Assembly (NCBI GenBank): GCA_021816165.1
Contig: JAKAYZ010000024.1
Location: forward strand, 1-10,511
Length of the DNA stretch: 10,511 nucleotides
Source of the DNA: Planctomycetota bacterium
GTDB lineage: Bacteria > Planctomycetota > Phycisphaerae > WQYP01
Direction of reading: 5' to 3'
Shown: positions 1 through 5,357 of the stretch, piece after piece
Position numbering within the stretch: position 1 is the first letter of the stretch
Layout of the letters: each line of letters starts with the position of its first letter
Program-made: the position numbers and the translations under genes
Notes under the pieces: model-generated
What the model was told of the DNA's origin: nothing
The model's input: the letters and a program-made list of their open reading frames with translations, nothing else
Database searches by the model: none

Positions 1-232
1 CCAGCGTGGGATTTTCCTCCGCAATGATCCTTTTCATCCGGTCCGAGCCAATCAGGTCGCTGTCCATAAGATGCAGCACAATCTGCCGGATGCTCCAGGT
101 TCCGGGAACCGGCAACGCGTCGAGATCGGCGGCGGACAGGCCGCGAATGGCTGCCTGCAACGCGGTTCCTCCCCGGGCATATTCGTCTACTTCAGTTTTA
201 TGGGAGTGATTCATCTTTTTTTCAGTAGCCAT
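1..232 (-). CDS. DinB/YfiT-like family protein, N-terminal part (cut by left edge)
   Basis: This reads on the minus strand from ATG at 232-230 and leaves the window still open after 77 codons. The start is well supported: AGGAGG lies at 243-238, 5 nt upstream, and a perfect TATAAT lies at 262-257. A second in-frame ATG at 214 has no ribosome site. Residues 46-57 (GTWSIRQIVLHL) followed by MDSD match the first helix signature of the DinB/YfiT four-helix bundle. H54 is in the place of the first metal-binding histidine of that fold; the other two histidines would lie outside the window. Family members are metal-dependent enzymes, often thiol transferases (bacillithiol, mycothiol) or DNA-damage-induced proteins of unknown activity, so the substrate cannot be named. 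It lies downstream of and in the same direction as the small membrane protein gene, but has its own promoter. Confidence 0.8.
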   Translation of the reverse strand, partial: MATEKKMNHSHKTEVDEYARGGTALQAAIRGLSAADLDALPVPGTWSIRQIVLHLMDSDLIGSDRMKRIIAEENPTL

Positions 233-256
233 GGCCGCCTCCTTTCCACCTGTTGC

Positions 257-262
257 ATTATA
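257..262 (-). promoter_or_regulatory. -10 box of the dinB-like gene promoter
   Basis: The minus strand reads TATAAT at 262-257, a perfect sigma70 -10 box. It lies 24 bp upstream of the AGGAGG-preceded ATG at 232, so transcription would start near 250 and the leader would be very short. The -35 box is poor: TTTTCA is present but 19 bp away. The surrounding 260-300 segment is AT-rich compared with the neighbouring genes, which supports a promoter. Confidence 0.55.
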
Positions 263-321
263 TCCCGGATAAATGATGAAATGAAAATTTATTGCAGCAA
301 AGCATCGACGAAGCTGGGCCG

Positions 322-398
322 CCGGCGGTGCCCGGCCCGATGCGGCGTGCCTGGCCGGGCCGTTGAACGCAAGGCTGTCCGGCGTTAAGCACCGCCGG
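322..398. repeat. Nested inverted repeats at the 3' end of the small membrane gene
   Basis: Three inverted repeats lie within or beside each other. The outer arms are ccggcggtgc (322-331) and gcaccgccgg (389-398), a perfect 10-bp match. Inside are gcccggcc (330-337) with ggccgggc (353-360), 8 bp, and aacgc (366-370) with gcgtt (382-386). The outer right arm overlaps the last codons of the 75-residue gene. No T-run follows on either strand, so this is not a standard intrinsic terminator. It could still end or protect the upstream transcript as a branched RNA fold. Confidence 0.5.
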
Positions 399-612
399 AT
401 TTGCGACTTAAGACCACCAGGACAACGCCCACCGCTATGGCCGCGACCGCGGCTATCGGCGCGGCAAGAAGGTGGTGATGCACGGTAACATCCATGTGCA
501 CGGAACCAATACGAATAATCGGCTTACGGCTTTTCCATGTGATTCCCTTAAAAATAAGGGCGACAATTCCCCCCGCTATCAGTGCAATGCCGATAGTCAA
601 TTTCCAATTCAT
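385..612 (-). CDS. Small two-helix membrane protein, function unknown
   Basis: This 75-residue protein starts at ATG 612-610, with GAGG 8 nt upstream, and ends in TAA at 387-385. Residues 4-22 and 48-68 are hydrophobic, glycine- and alanine-rich helices. They are separated by a basic, then beta-like segment (FKGITWKSRKPIIRIG, residues 21-36) and a VHHHLLAAP stretch containing three adjacent histidines (45-47). The layout of helix, GIT-x-R segment, IG motif, helix resembles a common family of about 70-residue bacterial inner-membrane proteins of unknown role; I do not assign a family name. The tail SRKSGGA is short and positively charged. It follows folA by 76 bp in the same direction, so it may be cotranscribed with thyA-folA, but the gap carries repeats and a TATGAT box that suggest separate expression. 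Confidence 0.7.
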   Translation of the reverse strand: MNWKLTIGIALIAGGIVALIFKGITWKSRKPIIRIGSVHMDVTVHHHLLAAPIAAVAAIAVGVVLVVLSRKSGGA

Positions 613-631
613 GTTGCGGTCCTCTTATGTT

Positions 632-685
632 ATCGCGCCGTAATCATAGCGGCGGCGCGCGATGTTCTTCCTTCCGGCGCGCGAT
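632..685 (-). promoter_or_regulatory. Repeat-flanked promoter-like region upstream of the small membrane gene
   Basis: On the plus strand, ggcgcgcgat occurs at 654-663 and again at 676-685, exactly 22 bp apart, about two helical turns. A shortened copy in the opposite orientation, atcgcgcc, lies at 632-639. Between this copy and the first repeat, the minus strand carries TATGAT (648-643), a good -10 box, but no recognisable -35 box. The two direct repeats sit where an activator or repressor could bind beside a weak promoter. Alternatively the inverted pair 632-639/654-663 could fold into an RNA hairpin in the folA-to-membrane-gene spacer. Confidence 0.35.
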
Positions 686-688
686 CAA

Positions 689-1204
689 TCAGCCGGTTAA
701 TCCAGCGGTATGGCCGGACGGTTGCGGCCGGCGGTCCAGGCATACGAATTCCAGATCATCCGCAGTCCGTGAGTCCACCGTAACCCAGTCGGCGGGATCC
801 CATTGGGGAAACCATGTATCACCGGCCGGTTCCCGGGGCAAATGGACAAATGTAAGATACATGCGGTGCGCCAGGGGAAACGCAAGGGCATAAATTTGGG
901 CGCCCCCGACGATAAACAACTCCGATTCGTCGGCCGCGGCGGCAAGTTCCAAGCCCTGTTCCAGCGTGGCCGCCAGGTACAGGTCGGCCGGAGGTCCGGG
1001 CAATCCATGCCGGGTCAGCACGATGTTGCGGCGGTTGGGCAGCGGCCGGCCGACGGATTCATACGTCTTGCGGCCCATCAGCACGGTGTGGCCCGTCGTC
1101 AGCCGGCGGAAATGGCGCAAATCTTCGGGTTTGTGCCAGGGCAGCCGGCCGGCATTGCCGATCAGGCGGGCGGGTGTCATGGCTGCAATCAGGCTGATAC
1201 GCAC
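689..1204 (-). CDS. folA: Dihydrofolate reductase
   Basis: This is a 171-residue, standard-length cytoplasmic DHFR that reduces dihydrofolate to tetrahydrofolate with NADPH. The start is GTG at 1204-1202, with GGAG 9 nt upstream. In order, the protein shows the N-terminal strand ISLIAAMT (3-10), the active-site loop LIGNAGRLPWHKPEDL with W23 and the catalytic acid D28, the cofactor loop GRKTYES (44-50), the RPLPNRRNIVLTR block (53-65) with R58 in the place of the folate-binding arginine, the glycine pair in IVGGAQIY (98-105), and the late GDTWFP motif (128-133). All catalytic positions expected of the family are present. It lies 51 bp after thyA in the same direction, which fits its role of recycling the dihydrofolate that ThyA produces. 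The C-terminal tail after residue 158 is proline- and glycine-rich and probably disordered. Confidence 0.96.
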   Translation of the reverse strand: MRISLIAAMTPARLIGNAGRLPWHKPEDLRHFRRLTTGHTVLMGRKTYESVGRPLPNRRNIVLTRHGLPGPPADLYLAATLEQGLELAAAADESELFIVGGAQIYALAFPLAHRMYLTFVHLPREPAGDTWFPQWDPADWVTVDSRTADDLEFVCLDRRPQPSGHTAGLTG

Positions 1205-1239
1205 GGGAAATATCTCCGTAGATTATTGAATTCCACGGC

Positions 1240-1257
1240 AATGCCGCTGGAGGCATT
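1240..1257. other. Short stem-loop across the thyA stop codon
   Basis: aatgcc (1240-1245) pairs with ggcatt (1252-1257) around a 6-nt loop. The structure includes two bases of the thyA stop codon and precedes the folA ribosome site in the thyA-folA spacer. It has no T-run, so it is more likely an operon-internal structure or chance than a terminator. Confidence 0.25.
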
Positions 1258-2119
1258 ACACCGCCACCTTGAAGCCGATGGGCGGATGCGGGTCGTAGCC
1301 TTCCACGCTGAAATCTTCAAATTTCAGATCATCAAACGGCTTGCGGGCAATATGCAGTTTCGGCAGCGGTCGGGGCGGGCGCGTCAATTGCTCTTTTAAT
1401 CCGGCAAGATGGTCGTAAGGGGCCATGGGAGTGCCGGGGTCGGCAACATATATGTGGGCATCCACGATGGTGTGGCCGAACCAACCGAGTTTGAGCCCGC
1501 ATTCCTGGGCGATCATTTGCGTGAGCGTTGCGTAGCAGGCCAGGTTAAACGGAATGCCCAGCGCAATATCTCCGGATCGCTGGGAAAGATGGCAGTTGAG
1601 CCGTCCATCCAGCACCTGAAACACAAAGCTGTAATGGCATGGCGGAAGGCGGCTGGTTTCCGCATTTCCCGGCTCCCACGCGCTGACCACCAGCCGCCGG
1701 CTATTCGGGTTGCGCTTGATTTCATTGATAACGTAGCGGATCTGGTCAATTTCCTGAACTTCCGCCTGGCGAATGCCGGTTTCATGGACCGGAGCGTGGC
1801 TTTTCTGAACCGGATGGGGAAACCGCCGCCAATATCTTCCATAGGCGGTCTCAAGTTCGCCGCGTTCATCCGCCCAGGCATCCCATATTTTCGTATGTTG
1901 CCGCAGGTTGCGGATATGTTCCTCTCCGGAAAGATACCACAGCAATTCACGCAAAACGGCCGGATAGTTCACTTTTTTCGTGGTCAGGAGCGGAAAGCCA
2001 TCCGCCAGATTTACCCGGTAAAAAGCGCCAAAATAGGAAATGGTGTCCACCCCGGTGCGACTGGGCTTGCGTACGCCGTTATCCATGACGAGCTTAATCA
2101 AATCAAGATATTCACGCAT
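1256..2119 (-). CDS. thyA: Thymidylate synthase
   Basis: This 287-residue enzyme methylates dUMP to dTMP using methylene-tetrahydrofolate, releasing dihydrofolate. The start is ATG 2119-2117, with a weak AGG 9 nt upstream. Visible motifs are the phosphate-binding R21 (SRTGV), E58 and W61 in RELLWYL, IWDAWAD (78-84), the arginine pair R141-R142 in SRRLVVSAWEPG, the catalytic C161 in LPPCHYSF, QRSGDIALGIPFN (180-192) with D184 and N192, and HTIVDAHIY (216-224) with H222 and Y224. The end, GYDPHPPIGFKVAV, is the expected folate-closing tail with a slightly unusual GFKVAV. Relative to the 264-residue E. coli enzyme there is an insertion of about 20 residues after YWRRFP (96-101), in the small domain where other ThyA proteins also vary. 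The whole catalytic set is intact. folA follows directly. No convincing promoter was seen in the 182-bp gap upstream. Confidence 0.97.
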   Translation of the reverse strand: MREYLDLIKLVMDNGVRKPSRTGVDTISYFGAFYRVNLADGFPLLTTKKVNYPAVLRELLWYLSGEEHIRNLRQHTKIWDAWADERGELETAYGRYWRRFPHPVQKSHAPVHETGIRQAEVQEIDQIRYVINEIKRNPNSRRLVVSAWEPGNAETSRLPPCHYSFVFQVLDGRLNCHLSQRSGDIALGIPFNLACYATLTQMIAQECGLKLGWFGHTIVDAHIYVADPGTPMAPYDHLAGLKEQLTRPPRPLPKLHIARKPFDDLKFEDFSVEGYDPHPPIGFKVAV

Positions 2120-2232
2120 AATTGAAACCTGTCAGATAAAGGCCTTATGGCGGGCGGTTTGGCCCGTGCATCGGTCATGGGGCCTGTGGTGGATGGATAT
2201 CTGCCTTTCGTATCGCAAGGTAGTGTACGGGT

Positions 2233-2289
2233 AAAACGGCCGCCGGCACGCGAATGGGCCGAACCGGATTTGCTGTTCGCCTGCGGCCG
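2233..2289 (-). terminator. Possible weak terminator downstream of ptsN
   Basis: On the minus strand, CGGCCGC (2289-2283) can pair with GCGGCCG (2243-2237), immediately followed by TTTT (2236-2233). The 39-nt loop is long for an intrinsic terminator and the U-run is short. It lies just after the ptsN stop codon and before thyA, where a terminator would be expected if the two genes are separate units. The rest of the 2120-2301 gap holds no convincing gene. Confidence 0.25.
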
Positions 2290-2301
2290 GTCGCCTGCGC
2301 A

Positions 2302-2778
2302 TCATTTGACGGGCGTCTCCAGGGCTTTTTCACGATCGGCAATAGCCGCATAAAATTCCGCGGCCGTCTGACATTTCAGCAGTGTATTGCGAAACCCTTC
2401 AATGGTCATCAACCGGCTGACGCCGGCCAGACATTGGATGTGGGCGGCCGTCTGTTCGGGCGGGCTTACGAGCAGGACAATAATAGAGACGGGCTGGTCA
2501 TCAATGGAATTAAAATTGATGGGTGGATTTACCCTGCCCATGGCCACCAGCAGCTTTTTCACGCCTGCACATTTGCTGTGCGGGATGGCCAGTCCATGAC
2601 CCACACCGGTGGTACGGGTGGACTCGCGTTCCAGCACGCTGGCCAGAAGCAATTCGGGGTCTTTAACATCGGGGGATTTGGCGAGCAAATCGACCAATTC
2701 CTTGATCGCGGCTTTTTTTTCCGTCGCCATCATGGGCACCAGCACATCCTTGGGCTGCAGAATATCTGTTATACGCAT
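2302..2778 (-). CDS. ptsN: PTS EIIA (PtsN/fructose-type) phosphoacceptor protein
   Basis: This 158-residue protein is a single EIIA domain of the mannitol/fructose/nitrogen type, about the usual size. ATG at 2778-2776 is chosen because AAGG lies 8 nt upstream and the protein then opens with MRITDIL, typical of the family. An in-frame TTG at 2808 would add 10 residues but lies within a few bases of the predicted transcript start. The signature ESTRTTGVGHGLAIPHSK (residues 52-69) contains the phospho-accepting H67 and its partner H61. A later hydrophobic strand (PVSIIVLLVSPP, 96-107) and the AAHIQCLAGVSRLM helix (111-124) complete the fold. No EI, HPr, EIIB or EIIC is nearby, so a regulatory role as in EIIA-Ntr is more likely than sugar uptake. 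The gene symbol is by family resemblance; a fructose-specific IIA assignment is possible. Confidence 0.9.
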   Translation of the reverse strand: MRITDILQPKDVLVPMMATEKKAAIKELVDLLAKSPDVKDPELLLASVLERESTRTTGVGHGLAIPHSKCAGVKKLLVAMGRVNPPINFNSIDDQPVSIIVLLVSPPEQTAAHIQCLAGVSRLMTIEGFRNTLLKCQTAAEFYAAIADREKALETPVK

Positions 2779-2817
2779 GAACAACGCCTTGCCGTTAAAC
2801 CAATACAACGGACAGGT

Positions 2818-2846
2818 ACTCTAAACGCCATCCCGGCCGGGTTCAA
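2818..2846 (-). promoter_or_regulatory. Sigma70-like promoter of ptsN with palindrome in spacer
   Basis: The minus strand reads TTGAAC (2846-2841), a 17-bp spacer, then TAGAGT (2823-2818); each box matches 4 of 6 consensus bases. Transcription would begin near 2811, leaving a leader of about 33 nt before the ATG at 2778. The spacer contains almost all of the perfect 10-bp palindrome cccggccggg (2832-2841), a classic operator position, although CCGGCC is also frequent elsewhere in this genome. Confidence 0.5.
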
Positions 2847-2885
2847 GCATGCGGGCCTGAAATCTGTGCGCAAAGAAGCAATAAT

Positions 2886-2914
2886 TTGCGAATGGCGGTA
2901 TTGTACCTTATAGA
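2886..2914 (+). promoter_or_regulatory. Promoter-like boxes upstream of moxR
   Basis: TTGCGA (2886-2891) and TATAGA (2909-2914) are separated by 17 bp and each matches 4 of 6 consensus bases. Transcription would start near 2921, giving a leader of about 100 nt before the moxR ATG at 3021. The two divergent promoters are about 40 bp apart, so one bound regulator could affect both. The match is moderate and needs transcript mapping. Confidence 0.4.
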
Positions 2915-2969
2915 AGACCTGCGGCTTGCTGCGGCTGTAAAAGCGGCTTTGCCGGCTATGAATGTCCGC

Positions 2970-3012
2970 TCAACCGTTCGGCTGCGGATCTAAGCGGTTG
3001 AAGCCAACGGAG
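2970..3012 (+). promoter_or_regulatory. moxR leader with two alternative hairpins near the ribosome site
   Basis: tcaaccg (2970-2976) is complementary to cggttga (2995-3001), a 7-bp stem with an 18-nt loop. A competing pairing is ccgttcggct (2974-2983) with agccaacgg (3002-3010), 9 bp with one bulged base, which would cover the GG of the GGAG ribosome site (3009-3012). The two folds share bases and cannot form together. Whether they switch in the cell is speculative. Confidence 0.3.
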
Positions 3013-3020
3013 TTTATCGA

Positions 3021-4223
3021 ATGTCGAATTTTATAGGGAGTTTTTCCGACCCTGATCAGGTTGTTCCACCTGCACCCGGCACGGATCCGGGGACCATTCC
3101 CTTGGCGGACGAACAGCCGCCGAAACCTGCCGCCACAACGGCAACGAATCATGATGCAAATCAGCCGGCGGCAAGTGCTCCGGCGGTGCGGCCGATACTG
3201 GCGGCCGCCGGCGGCCGGGCGAGCGCCTCGGACGTGGAAGCGGTGGAGCAGTTTGCCATGGCGTATCGCATGACCTGCGAACAGCTGGGAAAAGTGATCG
3301 TCGGTCAGCAGGAAGTTATTGAGCAGGTTCTTACGGCAATGTTCTGCCAGGGGCATGTGCTGCTGGTGGGCGTGCCGGGGCTGGCCAAAACGTTGCTGGT
3401 AAAGACCATCAGCGACGTGCTGGAACTGGAATTTAAGCGGGTGCAGTTTACGCCGGATTTGATGCCGTCGGACATCACCGGAACGGATGTGCTGGAGGAA
3501 GACCGCACCACCGGCAGGCGGCAGTTCCGATTCGTGCGCGGTCCTCTGTTTGCGAACATTGTGCTGGCGGACGAAATTAACCGCACACCGCCGAAAACGC
3601 AGGCGGCGCTGCTGGAAGCGATGCAGGAGCACCGCGTAACCACGGGCGACAATACGTATGCCCTGCCCGAGCCGTTTTTTGTACTGGCCACGCAGAACCC
3701 CATTGAACAGGAGGGTACTTACCCGCTGCCGGAAGCGCAGTTGGACCGCTTCATGTTTATGACACTCGTCACTTACCCCGATCCGGCGCAGGAAATTCTG
3801 ATCATGAAGCAGGCGACCGCCCCGGTGCGGGCGGCGCTTTCCCGGATGCTGGACGGGCCGATGATCATGGAACTTCAGCAGATTGTACGGCGGGTGCCGG
3901 TGGGGGATCACGTGTATGCATTTGCCCGGGACCTTGTGCGGGCCACGCGTCCGCGGGAAAAGGACGCGCCGGCGTGGCTGGCCGACCTGGTGCAGTGGGG
4001 CGCCGGGCCGCGCGCCAGCATTTACCTGATTCTGGCGGGCAAGGCGCGGGCGATTCTGCACGGGCGAATGCACGTGACCACGGATGATATTGTGCAAGTG
4101 GCCCATCCGGTTCTGCGGCACCGCATCTTGACTACTTTTAACGCCGAAGCCAACGGCATGACCAGCGACGGCATCATTGACCGGTTGATTAAGGAAGTGT
4201 TGCGGAATGCAACCGCCGCCTGA
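3021..4223 (+). CDS. MoxR-family AAA+ ATPase with extended N-terminus
   Basis: This 400-residue protein is a MoxR-type AAA+ ATPase, a chaperone-like motor thought to remodel or insert metal into partner proteins that carry vWA folds. ATG 3021 has GGAG 8 nt upstream. Residues 1-70 are rich in Pro, Ala, Asp and Thr and look disordered. The core begins with [14 protein letters not shown] (91-104). The Walker A is GVPGLAKT (117-124), with the A-for-G change usual in MoxR. The Walker B is IVLADE (180-185), followed by [18 protein letters not shown]. The sensor segment is [22 protein letters not shown] (223-244), and GPRAS (329-333) has the sensor-2 arginine R331. The core is complete and predicted active. 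Most MoxR proteins have about 310-340 residues, so the extension is the oddity; an internal ATG at 3258 with GGAG 9 nt upstream would give 321 residues but would remove a predicted helix. It is first in the cluster and diverges from ptsN. Confidence 0.95.
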   Translation: MSNFIGSFSDPDQVVPPAPGTDPGTIPLADEQPPKPAATTATNHDANQPAASAPAVRPILAAAGGRASASDVEAVEQFAMAYRMTCEQLGKVIVGQQEVIEQVLTAMFCQGHVLLVGVPGLAKTLLVKTISDVLELEFKRVQFTPDLMPSDITGTDVLEEDRTTGRRQFRFVRGPLFANIVLADEINRTPPKTQAALLEAMQEHRVTTGDNTYALPEPFFVLATQNPIEQEGTYPLPEAQLDRFMFMTLVTYPDPAQEILIMKQATAPVRAALSRMLDGPMIMELQQIVRRVPVGDHVYAFARDLVRATRPREKDAPAWLADLVQWGAGPRASIYLILAGKARAILHGRMHVTTDDIVQVAHPVLRHRILTTFNAEANGMTSDGIIDRLIKEVLRNATAA

Positions 4224-4252
4224 CAACGCCGGTCTATTCGGCATATCCGTGT

Positions 4253-4267
4253 GCGGCAGGCTGCCGC
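4253..4267 (+). other. Perfect stem-loop between moxR and the DUF58 gene
   Basis: gcggca (4253-4258) pairs with tgccgc (4262-4267) around a 3-nt loop; flanking G-U pairs could lengthen the stem by about two pairs. There is no T-run after it. It sits in the 108-bp gap between the moxR stop and the DUF58 start, so it may set the relative amount of the two gene products by mRNA processing or partial termination. Confidence 0.4.
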
Positions 4268-4321
4268 GTGACGTGCGGTGGTCGGCGGTGCGGGGCATGG
4301 CGATCACTTGAAAGGCTGCTT

Positions 4322-4326
4322 GGGAG
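4322..4326 (+). promoter_or_regulatory. Ribosome site deciding the DUF58 start
   Basis: GGGAG at 4322-4326 lies 5 nt before GTG 4332. The longer reading from GTG 4278 has no such site and would add 18 glycine- and histidine-rich residues without family character. An ATG at 4329 is out of frame and closes after 8 codons. Confidence 0.55.
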
Positions 4327-4331
4327 CATGC

Positions 4332-5285
4332 GTGTCTGGATCGGAAATATTTGAAAAAGCCGCGGCGCATCGACCCGAAGGTGCGACCGCCGGTCTGCTG
4401 TCACCGGAGGCGCTGGCCAAGATAAGCAAACTGGACCTGCTGGCGCATCAAGTCATGGATGGTTACGTGCAGGGCCTGCACCGTTCGCAGCACCTGGGTT
4501 TTGCCGTGGATTTCGCCCAGCACCGGCAGTACGTGCCCGGCGATGACATCAAGCGGATTGACTGGCGGCTGTATGCCAAAGCCGACCGCTATTACATCAA
4601 GCAATACGAGGTGACCACGAACCTCCGGGCGCACATTGTGCTGGATTGCAGCGCATCAATGCGTTTTGCGGGCCGGGGGGATCCCCTGTCCAAGTTCCGC
4701 TATGCGCAGTTTGTGGCCGCGGCGCTGGGCTACCTGATTCTGCATCAGCAGGATTCGGTGGGATTGGTGACGGTGGACAACCAGGTGCGTGACTTTGTGC
4801 CGCCGCGCTCCACGCCGTCTCATCTGATCCATCTTGTGCAGACATTGGAAAAAACCGTCTGCACCCGGGAATCCGCCCTGTCCGGGCTGCTGCACAACAT
4901 TGCCGAGGAACTGGGCCACCGCGGCATGGTAATTCTGATCAGCGATTTGATTGAAAAGACCGACGACCTGATCCGGGCGCTGCATCATTTCCGCCACCGG
5001 CGTCATGAAGTCATTCTTTTGCACGTCATGGCCCAGGACGAATTGACCTTTCCCTTCCGCAACTGGACCCTGTTTAAAAACCTGGAATCCGAGCGGCACC
5101 GGCTGCGGCTGGACCCGGCCCTGATACGCCGGCAGTATCTTGATGCGCTGGGCACGCATCTGGCCGCGATACGGGCGGCGGCCGGCGGCATGCGCATCAG
5201 CCATGTGCTGCTTAACACCGCGGATCCGTTTGACGACGCCCTGACGCTGTACCTTGCCCGGCGAATGCAGCGCCGAGGATTGTAA
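4332..5285 (+). CDS. DUF58 protein (MoxR partner with vWA-like fold)
   Basis: This 317-residue protein has the DUF58 architecture. After an N-terminal helical segment (LSPEALAKISKLDLLAHQVMDG) comes the hallmark block YVPGDDIKRIDWRLYAK (67-83), then YYIKQYEV, a hydrophobic strand and the MIDAS-like DCSASM (105-110) with D105, S107 and S109. A second strand, MVILISDLIEKTDD (199-212), holds the conserved SDL. No signal peptide or membrane helix is seen, so it should be cytoplasmic and soluble, unlike the larger DUF58 proteins that carry membrane helices. DUF58 proteins are usually encoded next to MoxR and are presumed to be its partner or adaptor. The GTG start is chosen from the ribosome site GGGAG. 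Its TAA abuts the ATG of a 23-codon frame, and the BatA-like start follows 64 bp later. Confidence 0.93.
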   Translation: MSGSEIFEKAAAHRPEGATAGLLSPEALAKISKLDLLAHQVMDGYVQGLHRSQHLGFAVDFAQHRQYVPGDDIKRIDWRLYAKADRYYIKQYEVTTNLRAHIVLDCSASMRFAGRGDPLSKFRYAQFVAAALGYLILHQQDSVGLVTVDNQVRDFVPPRSTPSHLIHLVQTLEKTVCTRESALSGLLHNIAEELGHRGMVILISDLIEKTDDLIRALHHFRHRRHEVILLHVMAQDELTFPFRNWTLFKNLESERHRLRLDPALIRRQYLDALGTHLAAIRAAAGGMRISHVLLNTADPFDDALTLYLARRMQRRGL

Positions 5286-5357
5286 ATGACGAATGTTGGC
5301 ACGATGCCGCCAAGGCGGATCAGACCCGAACTGGAAGAAAATCAACCGCATGTTTGA
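5286..5357 (+). other. Candidate 23-codon coupling ORF between DUF58 and BatA-like genes
   Basis: An ATG lies directly after the DUF58 TAA (taaATG) and is preceded by GAGG (5275-5278) with a 7-nt spacer, the best ribosome site in this junction. The frame encodes 23 residues rich in Pro, Arg and Glu and stops at TGA 5355-5357, overlapping the first 8 bases of the BatA-like gene, whose ATG is at 5350. The BatA-like ATG has only a poorly placed GGAAG. Ribosomes finishing this frame could therefore restart on the BatA-like ATG. It may be a translational relay rather than a functional peptide, or chance. Confidence 0.3.

Noticed and set aside
71..388. A 105-codon plus-strand frame over the dinB-like start and the inverted repeats
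   Set aside because: It runs through a -10 box, a ribosome site and the DinB-like coding sequence on the other strand, and has no family resemblance.
1409..2125. A 238-codon plus-strand frame opposite thyA
   Set aside because: It has no family resemblance and lies entirely against a complete ThyA with all catalytic residues.
2120..2301. Possible small gene or promoter between ptsN and thyA
   Set aside because: No frame here has both a ribosome site and a family signature; the best promoter match has only 3 of 6 bases in its -10 box.
2254..2913. A 219-codon plus-strand frame opposite ptsN
   Set aside because: It is a shadow of ptsN and its promoter region, with no ribosome site or known motif.
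2970..4370. A 466-codon minus-strand open frame opposite moxR
   Set aside because: It lies antisense to a clear MoxR gene, is rich in His and Arg with no recognisable domain, and is the mirror of GC-biased codons.
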